64,000 bases of DNA from Perca fluviatilis. Its lineage: Eukaryota; Chordata; Actinopteri; Perciformes; Percidae. A model generated the notes under the pieces. The model was not told the DNA's origin and made no database searches. It saw nothing but the letters and a program-made list of their open reading frames with translations. A program made the translations under genes and the position numbers. The DNA is taken from the NCBI RefSeq assembly GCF_010015445.1, contig NC_053122.1, positions 33,859,513 to 33,923,512 on the forward strand, written 5' to 3'. Each line of letters opens with the position of its first letter. Position 1 is the first letter of the stretch. Shown piece after piece: positions 20,833 through 33,811 of the stretch.

Positions 20833-22479
20833 GAAAGAGAAACTGAAGAAGTGGAGGGATGGGGATGGGGTGTGAAAGTGTAAAAAGACATTAAAGGAAA
20901 AAAGAATGATGATGTTGTGAGCTGGCGGTAAATCGGCGGCTACATAGTCAACAGATACAGTCGGCTGGCTGTGCAGGCCGGGGCCTGTCTCAGCTGCAGT
21001 GGCACTGACAAATGGAATATTTTCAGAGGACTTAATCAGAGGAAAATGGGCTTTCATCTGCTCGCCTACCCGCTCTGCCGCTCGCACAGAGAAATGATTG
21101 CCTGTCGCTCTTCCTCTCCCTGTCTCTTTCTCTCTCACAGTCATTGAACGTGGCCACTGAACCCCGCAGAGGTTACAAAAAGGGAATTTATCAGTCCTGT
21201 TTTAGAAAAGGATATCGGGACATTGAGACACAAGCAATCACACGCCCTCCATAATGGGCTTTGATTTGAGAATGCTGATAGCTGGCATGGTTTGGTTTCG
21301 CTTACATACTTACACACACTGAAAGAAGACATTTTAGACGCCGATTAAAACACATTATGCACGCTCAAACTTTTTTCTTTGTGGGGTTTCAGTGCCGCAG
21401 GTGACTGGATAACCACTAATAAATCTTCCTGCTCACCTCAGTGATCAGTCATCCATCAGCCTTCCAGAGGAAAAAAGCTGAACTTTATGTGTTCTGTGAG
21501 AAAAGTACAAAGTGTGCCACACTGAGACCGTCCTGATATATTTCAAACACACTCATCATCCACTCAATAAAACCTATTACTTGTCATGAAGGCCTCATTT
21601 CCTACAGTTGTGTTTGATGTAGTACTCGGGCCGCCCTGTCCGTAGGCCCACAGCAGCAGCAGCAGCACACATAGGCCTCCGCAGAACAGACAACAGTGAC
21701 ATGATCTATTTCTCCCGTGATGAATGTACCAATCTGATGCCCTGTTGCCCTGTCCGCCTAATTTGTTAGGATGTGACACCATCTATGATGATGAACTTGC
21801 TGCTAGGGTGTACCAGCAGGTAAGTGGGATGAAAACATCAGCATGCTCTATGATGCCAGTGAAGCACTTGATACCACACAACGGTGATTCAACCTATACC
21901 CCGTTTTCACATTTTCTCTCATATAAATGTGTTTTTTTTGTTTCTCAGGTACAGTAGGGGAATGTTTTTTTCCCCTTCAGACTACTTATTGTGTTCTGGG
22001 GGCTGCATCCAAGTTTAGCTGTAAAGAAGGTGGAGGTTAATCATCAATTAGTCAATACATTTTTTTTTAAAAGCTGTCGCTACACTGAATTGCTGGTTAA
22101 AATGTGTAAGGAGGTGAAGTTGTGGGGAAATGTGGAAAAGTGGAAATGGTTCTAATTAATAAGAATGTCTTTAAAAAGGTGAGTAATACCAATATTGTTT
22201 GAACGTTTGTGTAAAAGCTGATGCTAACCTCAATTGCCGGTTTTAATTACGATGAAGAAGTAACTGCAAGAGTAATGAATGAGTTGGTAAAATGGGAAAT
22301 GGGTGGGTGAGGTTAGCGCCACTGCGCCACTATTTCTTTACAGCTGACAGACTTATTGAAAGAGAAAGACATAAACATATCCATATAGAAAGAGAGCCTG
22401 TTTTGACCTGGTATTAAAAATCCTCACTTATCAGATCACAAGTAGACAGCTCTAAGTACAGGTGTAAACGCACTCAGGA
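19608..22479. other. Long unique region, no exon recognised
   Basis: Nearly 2.9 kb lacks recognisable repeats apart from a 33-base G tract (20798-20830). The 229-codon minus frame over 20455-21144 depends on that G tract (poly-proline) and is rejected. Unique blocks at 20395-20530 (AATATTAATGATCTTTCATT, then AAATTGCATTCTGTG) and 21000-21110 look like non-coding regulatory DNA by texture only. Confidence 0.4.
20798..20830 (+). repeat. 33-base poly-G tract
   Basis: An unbroken G run, immediately after CTGTTGGA and before TTGAAAG. It could form G-quadruplex structure, or its length could be an assembly error. Confidence 0.9.
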
Positions 22480-22497
22480 CACACACAGACACACACA

Positions 22498-22577
<80 letters not shown>
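22480..22577 (+). repeat. (CA)n microsatellite
   Basis: ACACACAGAC units grade into an uninterrupted CA run of about 80 bases, ending at ATATTAATAATAA. Confidence 0.95.
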
Positions 22578-22580
<3 letters not shown>

Positions 22581-22999
22581 TAATAATAATAAATGTATTA
22601 CTGTATTGTTGTTATTATTATGTACTGCATAAATAATTAATATAAATCAATTGTAATGTTGTGTCATTGTTCATATTACTGTCTGTAATTGAATTTTTTT
22701 CTGTCTGGGGGAAAAGTGCAGTGTCATGGAATAGGAGAGCAGCAGCTGGTCCTTCCAGCTGTAATTAAGCCTGGCCCTGGCTTTGATGTTTATTTATCAC
22801 ACCTGTTTTTTCATCTGCACTGTAGCTGTGACATCACCACCCTGAGCAGTCCTTAAAAATGCAGGAAAAGCACAAATTTTGATTGCAAAACAACAGTATG
22901 TTGAAGTGATAAAAATGGTCATAGTATAGTATGTTGAAAAAGTGCCAAAAAAGTAATTGTATAGTATGTCGAAAAAATGTATGAAAAAGTCATAGTATA

Positions 23000-23312
23000 G
23001 TAAACATTGAACACTGAACCTTGTGTCTTCAAATCATTCTCTTATCACCCTAAGCTATCTGACCTGACAGGAAGTCTAATGTTCTTGACATATATGTCTT
23101 TCACATATTGGACCTAAAAACTTACTGAAACGTATAGGAATTGAACACTCAACCTTCTGTCTTTCAAACATTCTCTTATCACTAAAACGCACAAAAATGG
23201 TTGTGTTTGGTCTATTTCACTTAGTGTATTGGACCTCAAAACTAACTGAAACATATAGGATTCAAACACATATATAGGTTGAACACTCAACCTTCTATCT
23301 TCTATTTATTCT
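23000..23312 (-). repeat. tRNA-like tandem module block 1 (three modules)
   Basis: On the minus strand each module of about 135 bp has an A-box-like TAGCTTAGGGTGATAAGAG and, about 35 nt later, a B-box-like GTGTTCAAATCC or close variant. The mirror signature GAACACTCAACC occurs at 23009, 23143 and 23281 (first copy GAACACTGAACC). Between modules lies TTGGACCTCAAAACTTACTG-type sequence. This resembles a tRNA-derived SINE head multiplied in tandem. Confidence 0.6.
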
Positions 23313-24574
23313 CATGTCGAAAAAAGTCATAGTATAGTACGTTGAATAAATTGATGAAAAAGTCAATGTATAGTATGTCGAAATAAGTCACAGTATAGTA
23401 GGTTGAAAAAAGTGATAAAAAAGTCATAGTATAGTATGTTGAATAAATTGATAAAAACGTCATAGTAGTATGTCGAAAGAAATCATAGTATAGTAAGCTA
23501 TGACTTTTTAAATCATAGTATAGTATGTAAAAAGTTTACTATGTCGAAAAGATTTATAAAAAAGTCATAGTATAGTATGTTGAAAAAAATGATAAATAAA
23601 AAGAGATAAAAAATCATACTATAGTATGTCAAAAAAGTGATAAAAAAGTCATAGTATAAGTATGTCAAAGAAACTGATAAAAAGGTCAGTTTACTATGTT
23701 GAAAAAAATTATAAAACAGTCATAGTACAGTATGTTGAAAAAAGAGATACAAAGTCATACTATAGTATGTCAAAAAAAGTGATAAAAAAAGTCATAGTAT
23801 AGTATGTAAAAAAAGTGATAAAAAAGTCATAGTATAGTATGTCGAAGAAAGTGATAAAAAAGTCATAGTATAGTATGTTGAAGGAAGTGATAAAATGTAC
23901 TTGTATGGTATGTCGAAATGAGTCATAGTATAGTATGTCGAAAAAGTGATAAAAAGGTCGTATTTTAGTATGTTGAAAAAAGTGATAAAAAAGTAATTGT
24001 TAGTATTGAATATGTATAGTATGTCGAAAAAGTGATAAAAAGGTCGTATTTTAGTATGTTGAAAAAAGTGATAAAAAAGTAATTGTATAGTATGTCGAAA
24101 TAAGTGATAAAAAAGTCATAGTATAGTATGTCGAAGAAAGTGATACTAAGTAATTGTATAGTATGTCGAAATAAGTCATAGTATAGTTTGTTGAAAAAAG
24201 TGATAAAAAAGTCATAGTTTAGTATGTTGAAAAAAGTCATAGTACAGTATGTTGAAAAAAGTGATAAAAAAGTAATAAAAGTGATGGCTCTGTCGAAATA
24301 AGTCACAGTATAGTATGTCAAAAAAGTCATAGTATAGTATGTTGAAAGAAGTCATTATACTATGACTTTTTTCGACATACTATACTGTATATTTTTTCGG
24401 AAAAAGTGATGAAAAAGTCATACTATAGTATGTTGAAAAAAGTGATAACAAAGTCATAGTACAGTATGTCATAATAAAAAGTCATAGCATAGTATGTCGA
24501 AAAAAGTCATAGTATTATATGTTGAAAAAAGTAACAAAAATGTAATAGTATAGTATGTCGAAAGAAGTCATAGT

Positions 24575-25245
24575 ATGTCCATAGTATGGACCTTAAAACT
24601 TACAGAAATATATAGGACATGAACACATATAGGATTTAAACACTAAACCTTCTGTCTTCTAATCATTCTCTTATAACCCTAAGCTATCTGACCTGACAGA
24701 AAAAAATCTCATGTTTTTGGCATATTTTTCTTTCACGTAGTATATTGGACCTCAAGACTTACTAAAACATTTAGGAATTGAACACTCAACCCTGTGCATT
24801 CCAATCAGTCTCTTATCACACTAAGATATCTGACCTGAAGAAGAGCTTCTGCTTTTGGCATAGTTTTCTCTTTTACAAAGGATATTGGACCTTAAAACTT
24901 AGGGAAACATTTACAATTTGAACACATGCAGGATTTGAACACTCAACCTTCAGTCTTCCAATCACCCTAAGCTATCTGACCTGATGTTCTTGGCATATTT
25001 GTCTTTCACATATTGGACCTAAAAACTTCCTGAAACGTATAGAAATTGAACACTCAACTTTCTGTCTTCTAAACATTCTCTTATCACTCTAAGCTATGTG
25101 GTCCAACAAATAAACAGTTGTGTTTGGTCTATTTCACTTAGTGTAGTGTAGTGTAGTGGACCTCAAAACTAACTGAAACATATAGGATTCAAACACATAT
25201 ATAGGTTGAACACTCAACCTTCTGTCTTCTATTCATTCTCTTGTC
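24575..25245 (-). repeat. tRNA-like tandem module block 2 (five modules)
   Basis: B-box-complement signatures are at 24638, 24780, 24937, 25048 and 25208, spaced 142, 157, 111 and 160 bp. Each is followed (plus strand) by TTCTCTTATCACCCTAAGCT, the complement of an A-box region. The modules are diverged, so they are older than the best-kept satellite units around them. Confidence 0.6.
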
Positions 25246-26536
25246 GAAAAAAAGTCATAGTATAGCATGTCGAAAAAAGTCATATTATAGTATGTCAAAA
25301 AAAGAGATACAAAAGTCACGGTGTAGTATATCCAAAAAGTGATAAAAAGTCATTGTATGGTATATTGAAATAATGATAAAAAAGTCATAGTATAGTATGT
25401 CGAAAAAAGTGATAAAAAACTCTTAGTATAGTATGTCGAAAAAAGTCAAAGTATTATATGTTGAAAAAAGTGATACAAAAGTAATTGTATAGTATGTCTA
25501 AATAAGTGATAAAAAAGTCATAGTATAGTATGTTGAAAAACGTCAGTGTATGTTGAAAAAAGTGATAAAAAGTAATTGTATAGTATGTCGAAAAAAGTGA
25601 TAAAAAACTCTTAGTATAGTATGTCGAAAAAGGTCAAAGTATTATATGTTGAACAAAGTGATACAAAAGTAATTGTATAGTATGTCTAAAAAAGTGATAA
25701 AAAGTAATTGTATAGTATGTCGAAATAAGTGATAAAAAAAGTCATAGTATAGTATGTCGAAAATATTTATAAAAAAGTCATAGTATAGTATGTCGAAAAA
25801 CGTCAGTATATGTTGAAAAAAGTGATAAAAAGTAATTGTATAGTATGTCGAAATAAGTGATAAAAAAAGTCATAGTATAGTATGTCGAAAATATTTATAA
25901 AAAAGTCATAGTATAGTATTTCGAAAAAAGTCATAGTATAGTATTTCGAAAAAAGTCATAGTCTAGTATGTCGAAAAAAAGTGATAAAAAAGTCATAGTA
26001 TAGTATGTCGAAATAAGTCATAGTATAGTATGTCAAAAAAATTTATAAAAAAGTCATAGTATAGTATTTCGAAAAAAGTCATAGTATAGTATTTCGAAAA
26101 AAGTCATAGTCTAGTATGTCGAAAAAAAGTGATAAAAAAGTCATAGTATAGTATGTCGAAATAAGTCATAGTATAGTATGTCAAAAAAATTCATAAAAAA
26201 GTCATAGTATAGTATTTCGAAAAAAGTAATTGTACAGTATGTTGAAAAAAGAGATAAAAAAGTCATAGTATAGTATGTTGAAAAAAGAGATAAAAAAGTC
26301 ACAGTATAGTATGTCGAAGAAAGTGATAACAAGTAATTGTATGGTATGTCGAAATAAGTCACAGTATATTATGTCGGAAAAAGTCATAGTATAGTATGTC
26401 GAAAAAATTTATATAAAAGTCATAGTATAGTATGTCGAAAAAAGTGATAACAAAGTCATAGTATAGCATGTCGAAAAAAGTGATAAAAAGTCATAGTATA
26501 GTATGTTGAAAAAAGTCATAGTATAGTATGCCGAAA

Positions 26537-26995
26537 AACTTTTTTGCACTCGACGCACAGCAGATTTTTCCCTCCACAGACGCACGTCGGTAAATTAGGG
26601 AATGTATTTGCGCTCCCGGGGGCGGTTCAGCGAAAAGAGGAGGCGTGTTCCGGCGCAAAAGTTCCCTGGTGCTATTTTGCAGTTTCAGAAAACAATTCCG
26701 CCACTGACCAGGAAAAACCTGGTCTAAAGTCAGTGGCGCTAGTCTAAAGTTAGTAGCGCGTTATTCAGATGCTATTTTGGGGGCGCATGCTTGGCCATAA
26801 TGTAGCGTGAAAAAGAAAAATATTACTGAAAATGCACTTCAGGTGTTTGGATAGATCAGCAGGCACTTTACAGTACAGTCCTCAAAAAGTCGCAGCATTC
26901 TTTGTTGCTTGTTGTGTTTTACACAACATTTCCATGAATCATGGATGTGTTGATGACATAAATGAGGAAATATTAGAGGACTTAAGGAAATGTGA
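26537..26995 (+). mobile_element. Harbinger-derived insertion inside the satellite
   Basis: Between two satellite units lies 460 bp of GC-rich, unrelated DNA. It starts at CTTTTTTGCACTCGACGCAC, passes CGGGGGCGGTTCAGCGAAAA and CCACTGACCAGGAAAAACCT, and ends in a transposase C-terminal fragment. The texture and coding piece fit a teleost PIF/Harbinger element, heavily deleted. Confidence 0.7.
26832..26995 (+). pseudogene. PIF/Harbinger transposase (HARBI1-like) C-terminal fragment
   Basis: The frame reads HFRCLDRSAGTLQYSP then AAFFVACCVLHNISMNHGC and a short acidic tail (INEEILEDLRKC). HARBI1-type DDE transposases end their catalytic domain with this FRCLDxSxGxLQYSP...CCVLHN motif. The last catalytic acidic residue and everything upstream are absent, and the frame runs straight into satellite units (DVEKSDNK), so it is not functional. 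Confidence 0.85.
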
Positions 26996-27965
26996 TGTCG
27001 AAAAAAGTGATAATAAAGTAATTGTATGGTATGTCGAAATAAGTCATAGTATAGTATGTCGAAAAAGTGATAAAAAAGTCATAGTTTAGTATGTTGAAAA
27101 AATTTATAAAACAGTCATAGTATAGTATTTTGAAAAAAGTCATAATACAGTATGTTGAAAAAAGTGATAAAAAGTCATAGTATTGTATTTCGAAAAAGTA
27201 ATAGTATAGTATGTCGAAAAAAGTCAAAGTATTATATGTTGAAAAAAGTGACAAAAAAGTCACAGTATAGTATGTTGAAAACATTTATAAAAACGTCACA
27301 GTATAGTATTTGAAAACATTTATAAAAAAGTCATAGTTTAATATGTTGAAAAAAGTGATACAACAGTAATTGTATAGTATGTTGAAATAAGTGATAAAAA
27401 AGTCATAGTATAGTATGTCGAAAAAAGTCATAGTATAGTATGTTGAAAAAGTCATAATACAGTATGTCGACAAAAGTGATTAAAAAGTCATAGTATCGTA
27501 TGTTGAAAAAAGTCATAGTATAGTATGTCGAAAAAAGTGATAAAAAAGTCATAGTATTGTATGTCGAAGAAAGTGATAAAAAGTAATTGTATGGTATGTC
27601 GAAATAAGTCATAGTATAGTATGTCGAAAAAAGTGATAAAAAAGTCATAGTATAGAATGTCGAAAACATTTATAAAAAAGTCATAGTATAGTATGTTGAA
27701 AAATGTGATAAAAATGTAATTGTATGGTTTGTCGAAAAAAGTCATAGTACAGTATGTTGAAAAAAGTGATATATGTTGAATAAAGTGAAAGAATGTTGAA
27801 AATATTGATAAAAAAGTCATAGCATAGTATGTTGAAAAAAGAGATAAAACAGCAATTCTATAGTATGTCAAAAAATTGATTAAAAAGTCATAGTATAGCA
27901 TGTCGAAAAAAGTGATAAAAAAGTAATTGCATGGTATGTCAAAATAAGTCATAGTTTAGTACGTC

Positions 27966-29388
27966 GTGTTTTTGGAGCCATCAGTTGTTTATGGGTGCCA
28001 GATGAAGAGGAATTGATTTATTCTGAAATCAATCTGTGTTGAATATACATTAATTGCACAGATCATGGGTTTGGGTAATGATGGTTATGTTAAAAACTCC
28101 TGTCCCAATCAAATCCCTCCATGAAGCTCACGGCAACAAGTGTCCATCTGCACTGTGGAGAAGTCAGGCAGCGAGCCATGACAGATCACAGATCAGCTAG
28201 GAGAGCAAAAGTGGAATTTGTCACCTTCTGCAGCTGCAGATCAATGATAATTACCCGGCTGACATGAGTACAGTTATAACTTTACAGGATCAAGAACAGG
28301 GGGAGAGGGAGATGAAGAAGGAAGGGATGAAGGGCTGTGGGCCACACTTAGCTCTGAGCTGATCGATACAGTGTGAGATATATGGCTGTAACCGGCCCCA
28401 AGGCCCGGCCTTACGGCAGCTCAACAAGCCATTAGTGCCTTCCTTCACAGGGCAGTAGAGCCAGAATTTGTGTGTGCTAATGTGTGTGTGTTTTCAAAGC
28501 TGCCGAAAGGAAAAATTGGTTTGATTTGGCAGCTCACATATCAATACCAACCTGGTAAAATGCCATTACAAGCAATCTTACCCCATAGAAGTGTTTAAAA
28601 GTTATAATCCTTGCGATTTAAGCCTTGGTTTATTTGGCGACACCTGTGGTGACTGGTTTCTGATAATAAGCAGTACCACAATTGTCAGGAATTAGTAACA
28701 TCCAAAGTTACATTTGAAATGACATGTGTATCGACCACTTGGGGAGGCAAATGCCTTAAGAGGCTACATTGTCAAAAATGCAAGCGAAGAAAAGCAACTC
28801 GTGTATCTAGTTAGAGCACAGCCAAACACTGCGAGAGCTGAGAGGATTATTTCACAGAACTGATCATTGATCATTGACAACATACCGCCTAATTCCAATT
28901 CACAAACTGTGATTTGATACCAGCCCAGTATGACTACTATGATTAGGTGTTAATTCACAAAACGGTCTGTTTGGGAATTGTGGAGGAATGCTGTGAAAAA
29001 GTAAGTCTGCCTGTCTGTACATATTTATTGTCGTTTTTAGACCCTGTGACCCTGAACCTGTGGTTTGGGCGCTTGTTTAGCGACGGCCACATTCAGCCCT
29101 GTTTAAGTTAGCGTGGAGTTGAGACATAGTCTCATAGTCATCAGATTCATCTACCAACCCTTATAGAACTGGCTCAGGTTTGATTTGCACCAGCTCTTAA
29201 TTATGCTGTTATAGTTTTAGACTGCCGGGGGACTTCCTTTGACACACTGAGCTCCTCTCTCTTTCCATCTGTTTGCATCCATGTCCCAGAAATGCTTGTT
29301 ACTAACTTAGCTCTGGGGAGCTTATTCCCCGGAGTCCTTATGTTCTTTTGCCCAGCAGTTTTCCTTGGATTAGGGTGGCACCTAAATC
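27966..29388. other. Unique sequence, no gene; possible conserved block at 28190-28290
   Basis: The block GTCACCTTCTGCAGCTGCAG with ATCAATGATAATTACCCGGC combines an E-box (CAGCTG) and ATTA cores. The remainder is unique with no exon-like frame. Confidence 0.35.
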
Positions 29389-29850
29389 ATGGTTGCAGTT
29401 GTCACCGTGGTCCTGCTCCACACCCTGCTACGCTCTGCAGTGCCCTGCTATGCCCTGCAGTGCCCTGCTACGTCCTGTTATGCCCTGCAGTGCCCTGCAG
29501 TGCCCTGCTACATCCTGCTATCCTGTTATGCCCTGCAGTGCCCTGCTACGCCATGAACTACTACAACTACAATAGTTCTATTATCTTTATAGTGACTGTT
29601 ATTGCCACTGTTGATCACACCCCCAACCGGCACCGTCAGACACCCGCCTACCAAGAGCCTGGGTCTGTCCCAGGTTTCTCCCTAAAAGGGAGCTTTTCCT
29701 CGCCACTGCCACACTAAATGCTTGCTCTTGGGGGAATTACTGGAATTGTTGGGTCTTTGTAAATTATAGAGTGTGGTCTAGACCTATAGTGTCTTGAGAT
29801 AACTCTTGTTATGATTTGATACTATAAATAAAATTTAATTGAATTGAATT
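29389..29850 (+). mobile_element. LINE 3' untranslated region and tail
   Basis: It opens with a small minisatellite of CTGC(A/T)(G/A)TGCC-like units (29421-29555). It continues AACCGGCACCGTCAGACACC, CCCAGGTTTCTCCCTAAAAG, TTATAGAGTGTGGTCTAGAC and GAGATAACTCTTGTTATGAT, and ends AATTTAATTGAATTGAATTA. This is the familiar 3' end of a teleost L2/CR1-like LINE. A second piece of the same tail is at 58868-58978. Confidence 0.75.
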
Positions 29851-29974
29851 AGATTTGAAACAAAGAAAAGAAAGGAAGGAGACAGAAAAACATAGGCAGA
29901 TAGAAGGAACAGTTGAGTGTGTGGTCAGTGACAGCCCAGGGCAAATCATCTTCATCTCTAAACTTATCCTCTGA

Positions 29975-29975
<1 letters not shown>

Positions 29976-30021
<46 letters not shown>
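29976..30021 (+). repeat. (CA)23 microsatellite
   Basis: Uninterrupted CA run between CTGAGA and CGGTTCAGAG. Confidence 0.95.
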
Positions 30022-30023
<2 letters not shown>

Positions 30024-30404
30024 TTCAGAGGTTGGCAGATGATGAGGGCCAGGATTTGTATTGTTCAGTCGGAATGTGAATCCTGGGGTTTTGGAGTCTG
30101 CTGCTGCTGGACGCCTTCACTCTGTGGAGGGAGGAGTGCTGATGACCTAGTTAAGCTTTCTGAAAAGTGAGTGAGACATGAGTCTTCGTATAACACTGAT
30201 TTGCATGCAGGATTGTTAGATACACTGGGATTGTGGCAGTGACCTTTACACAAATTTTTCTCTACGATATAAGAGGTTCATCAACAAACAAGGGATCTTG
30301 CTGGGAAGATTTTCACCCAAACCTTTGAAAATGTGTTAAAGATGTGCAGAATTTACTGTATAATTACCACTGTCTGGTTTGCTTTGTAAACATAACTTTT
30401 GATG
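30022..30404. other. Unique intergenic sequence
   Basis: No gene or repeat is recognised in these 380 bp. Short frames on both strands lack family features. Confidence 0.5.
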
Positions 30405-30507
30405 TGTGTAGCGCAGCACACGGGTCGGATTCAAACCGGGCCACAGCCAACAACTCAGCCTGCATGGGGCGCATGCTTTACCGGGTGAGCTAGAGGTCGC
30501 CCCCCCC
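30405..30507 (-). mobile_element. tRNA-derived SINE head (partial)
   Basis: On the minus strand CGACCTCTAGCTCACCCGGT (A box, TAGCTCACCCGGTAAAGC) is followed by GGTTTGAATCCGACC (B box). Only the tRNA-related part is kept. It belongs to the same general class as the copy at 43328-43530. Confidence 0.75.
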
Positions 30508-30887
30508 TGGTACAATTTTAACAAATAATAATTTATTTTATAGTATTCACTTATCAGCTATAATTTGCAACCATGTCCTGCTTACAGCTGTTTCATCTCA
30601 TTTTAAATTGACTACTTTGTGTTACGTCCCCAGAGCATGTTTTGTGACCGTGTTTTCCACTAGAACCAAAAAAAGTTTTTTTAAAAAGTACAATGATATT
30701 TGGAAGTGTTAACACGTCCGCAAACTAGCTAATGCAACCTTGAGTTATTGTAACCTAGCAGGAGTCATGGTTTCATTTGTTAGCAGAGAAGGCGAAACCT
30801 CACCTTTAATCATTGATGACTTTCCATCCTAAACCCTCACTTTAACTACTGATGATTTTCAATAGCCTGATTTAGCCCAACCTCCGT

Positions 30888-32410
<1,523 letters not shown>

Positions 32411-32456
32411 AAAAAAGGAAACAGTATGTCAATTAGAGGTAATAACAGGCAGAGTT

Positions 32457-32632
32457 AGTTACCTTTGGAGAGAGCAGGCTAACTGTGTCCCCCTGTTTGC
32501 AGTCTTTAGGCTGGGTAGTGCTAGCCAGCTGCTGTCTGTAGCTTCATATTTACAGTTATGAAAAGTGATCATTTATAGATTATTGACAAGAAAGTGAATA
32601 AGTGAATTTCCCCAAGAGGTGAACTATTGCTC
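32457..32632. mobile_element. Foldback family copy, right half only
   Basis: TTACCTTTGGAGAGAGCAGG, CCCCTGTTTGCAGTCTTTAG, GTAGCTTCATATTTACAG and GACAAGAAAGTGAATAAGTG follow the order of the right half of the foldback family at 49170 and 52424. The left half is absent. Confidence 0.65.
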
Positions 32633-32689
32633 CAGGTATGGAAAGCTGGGATGTAATTAGCGTAGCTTAGCAACTAGACTAGGTTTACA

Positions 32690-32778
32690 GGTGGAAACAG
32701 TATATAATATTACGATATCCAAAATCTAAGACGATATCTAGTCTCATATCACGATATTGATATATTGCCCAGCCCTAC
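32690..32778 (-). mobile_element. hAT-like terminal fragment
   Basis: Read on the minus strand it begins TAGGGCTGGGCAATATATCA and continues through ATATCGTGATATGAG. That ATATCG-rich end is common to a set of vertebrate hAT elements. There is no opposite end. Confidence 0.55.
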
Positions 32779-33707
32779 AGTGAAGTAGGTAGTTTTATAT
32801 CAAATATTTGTTCTGTTGTGGAGGAAGCAGTGAATTATCACAAGTTAGCCTTACAGCATGTAACTCCCGCTAAAACCACAAACTGTAGTTTTTACATTTC
32901 TGTTTGTGTCTGGACTAATCAAATAAGATATATCATGTTAGTGGACTTGAGCCTGGTGTATTTCTATGTATTTGTATTTGTATATTGTAGGTGTATTTCT
33001 TTTAATTTCGGAGAGTGTCTCTGTCCCAGCAGTTTAGGTCTGGGTCTGACTCTGGTCTGGGTTTGCAGTAGTTAAAGTTAGAATCTTGGAGGGACGTCCT
33101 TCTCTACCAGTAACTACAGTGGCATTTATAATAACCTGTTATCTACTGTTGTTTATATGGAGTCTGCAAATAGCAAAGCAGTTTGCATCTTGTTTCAGTG
33201 TTAGCTAAGAGCTAATCAGGGTGCAGTAGTGGCGCATGATGCGCCTCTGTGTTTTTCGCTCTCTCTCTCTAAGGGCTCAACCCATTTCAATAATCATGCA
33301 TCCCCCCCACCAACCTAAAAGTTTACCACTGAGCCCGAGCTCTTGGCTTTCTAAACCGCAAACCCCTTCACTTAAATCTGATAAGAGTCCCAGCACTATT
33401 GTGATACGATTTCCCCCCCTTCGGAAGTCCGTCCATGATCCCGCATTTCCCTGAGTCCCTCTCGTTCCACTTCCTGAACTGGGGTGGATTGTCTGGAATA
33501 AACTCCAATCCTCCTTAAAAGAAGAGAGCAGGGAAGGAGGGAGTGGGGGGAGGGGGGGTTGCTGGAGTAAAAGCCGACAGGATCAAGGATGCGAAGGCCA
33601 AAGTAGAGGATCCGACAGAGCAGAAAGTAGAGTTAGCAACTCCGTCTCCTGTCCTCGAATTCCTCCAGCTGCTGTCTCTGATTTTCTTCGACACCCTATT
33701 ACTTATC
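32779..33707. other. Intergenic, no gene recognised
   Basis: Frames at 32818-33075 and 33236-33454 have no family resemblance. A pyrimidine-rich stretch lies near 33260-33310. I see nothing else. Confidence 0.5.
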
Positions 33708-33811
33708 TCCATCCGTCCGTCCATCCGTCCATCCGTCCATCCATCCATCCATCCATCCATCCATCCATCCATCCATCCATCCATCCATCCATCCATCCAT
33801 CCATCCATCCC
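33708..33811 (+). repeat. (CCAT)n/(CCGT)n microsatellite
   Basis: It starts as CCATCCGTCCGT and becomes pure CCAT for about 80 bases. It explains the artificial Met-Asp-Gly-Trp frames on the minus strand. Confidence 0.95.

Larger units (their letters stand above)
22890..27965 (+). repeat. Composite AT-rich satellite of about 5 kb
   Basis: The array is built from CATAGTATAGTATGTCGAAA followed by A-rich linker, often extended by GTGATAAAAA. Spacing alternates between about 25 and 36 bp, with GTTG/GTCG variants. Most copies share one orientation; at 24357-24388 one unit is inverted and can pair with its neighbour. The array is interrupted by two tRNA-like module blocks and one Harbinger-derived insertion, listed separately. 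Long open frames on the minus strand arise because the unit lacks stops there and are not genes. Confidence 0.92.

Noticed and set aside
20455..21144. 229-codon minus-strand frame
   Set aside because: It depends on the poly-G tract (poly-proline) and is low-complexity with no motif or splice support.
27488..27952. 154-codon and similar minus-strand frames across 23.9-27.9 kb
   Set aside because: The satellite unit has no stops on the minus strand, so repeated Tyr/Phe/Thr-rich frames appear by construction.
22890..27965. CRISPR-like appearance (regular short repeats)
   Set aside because: The spacer positions are themselves repeats, units vary in length, there are no cas genes, and this is a vertebrate genome.
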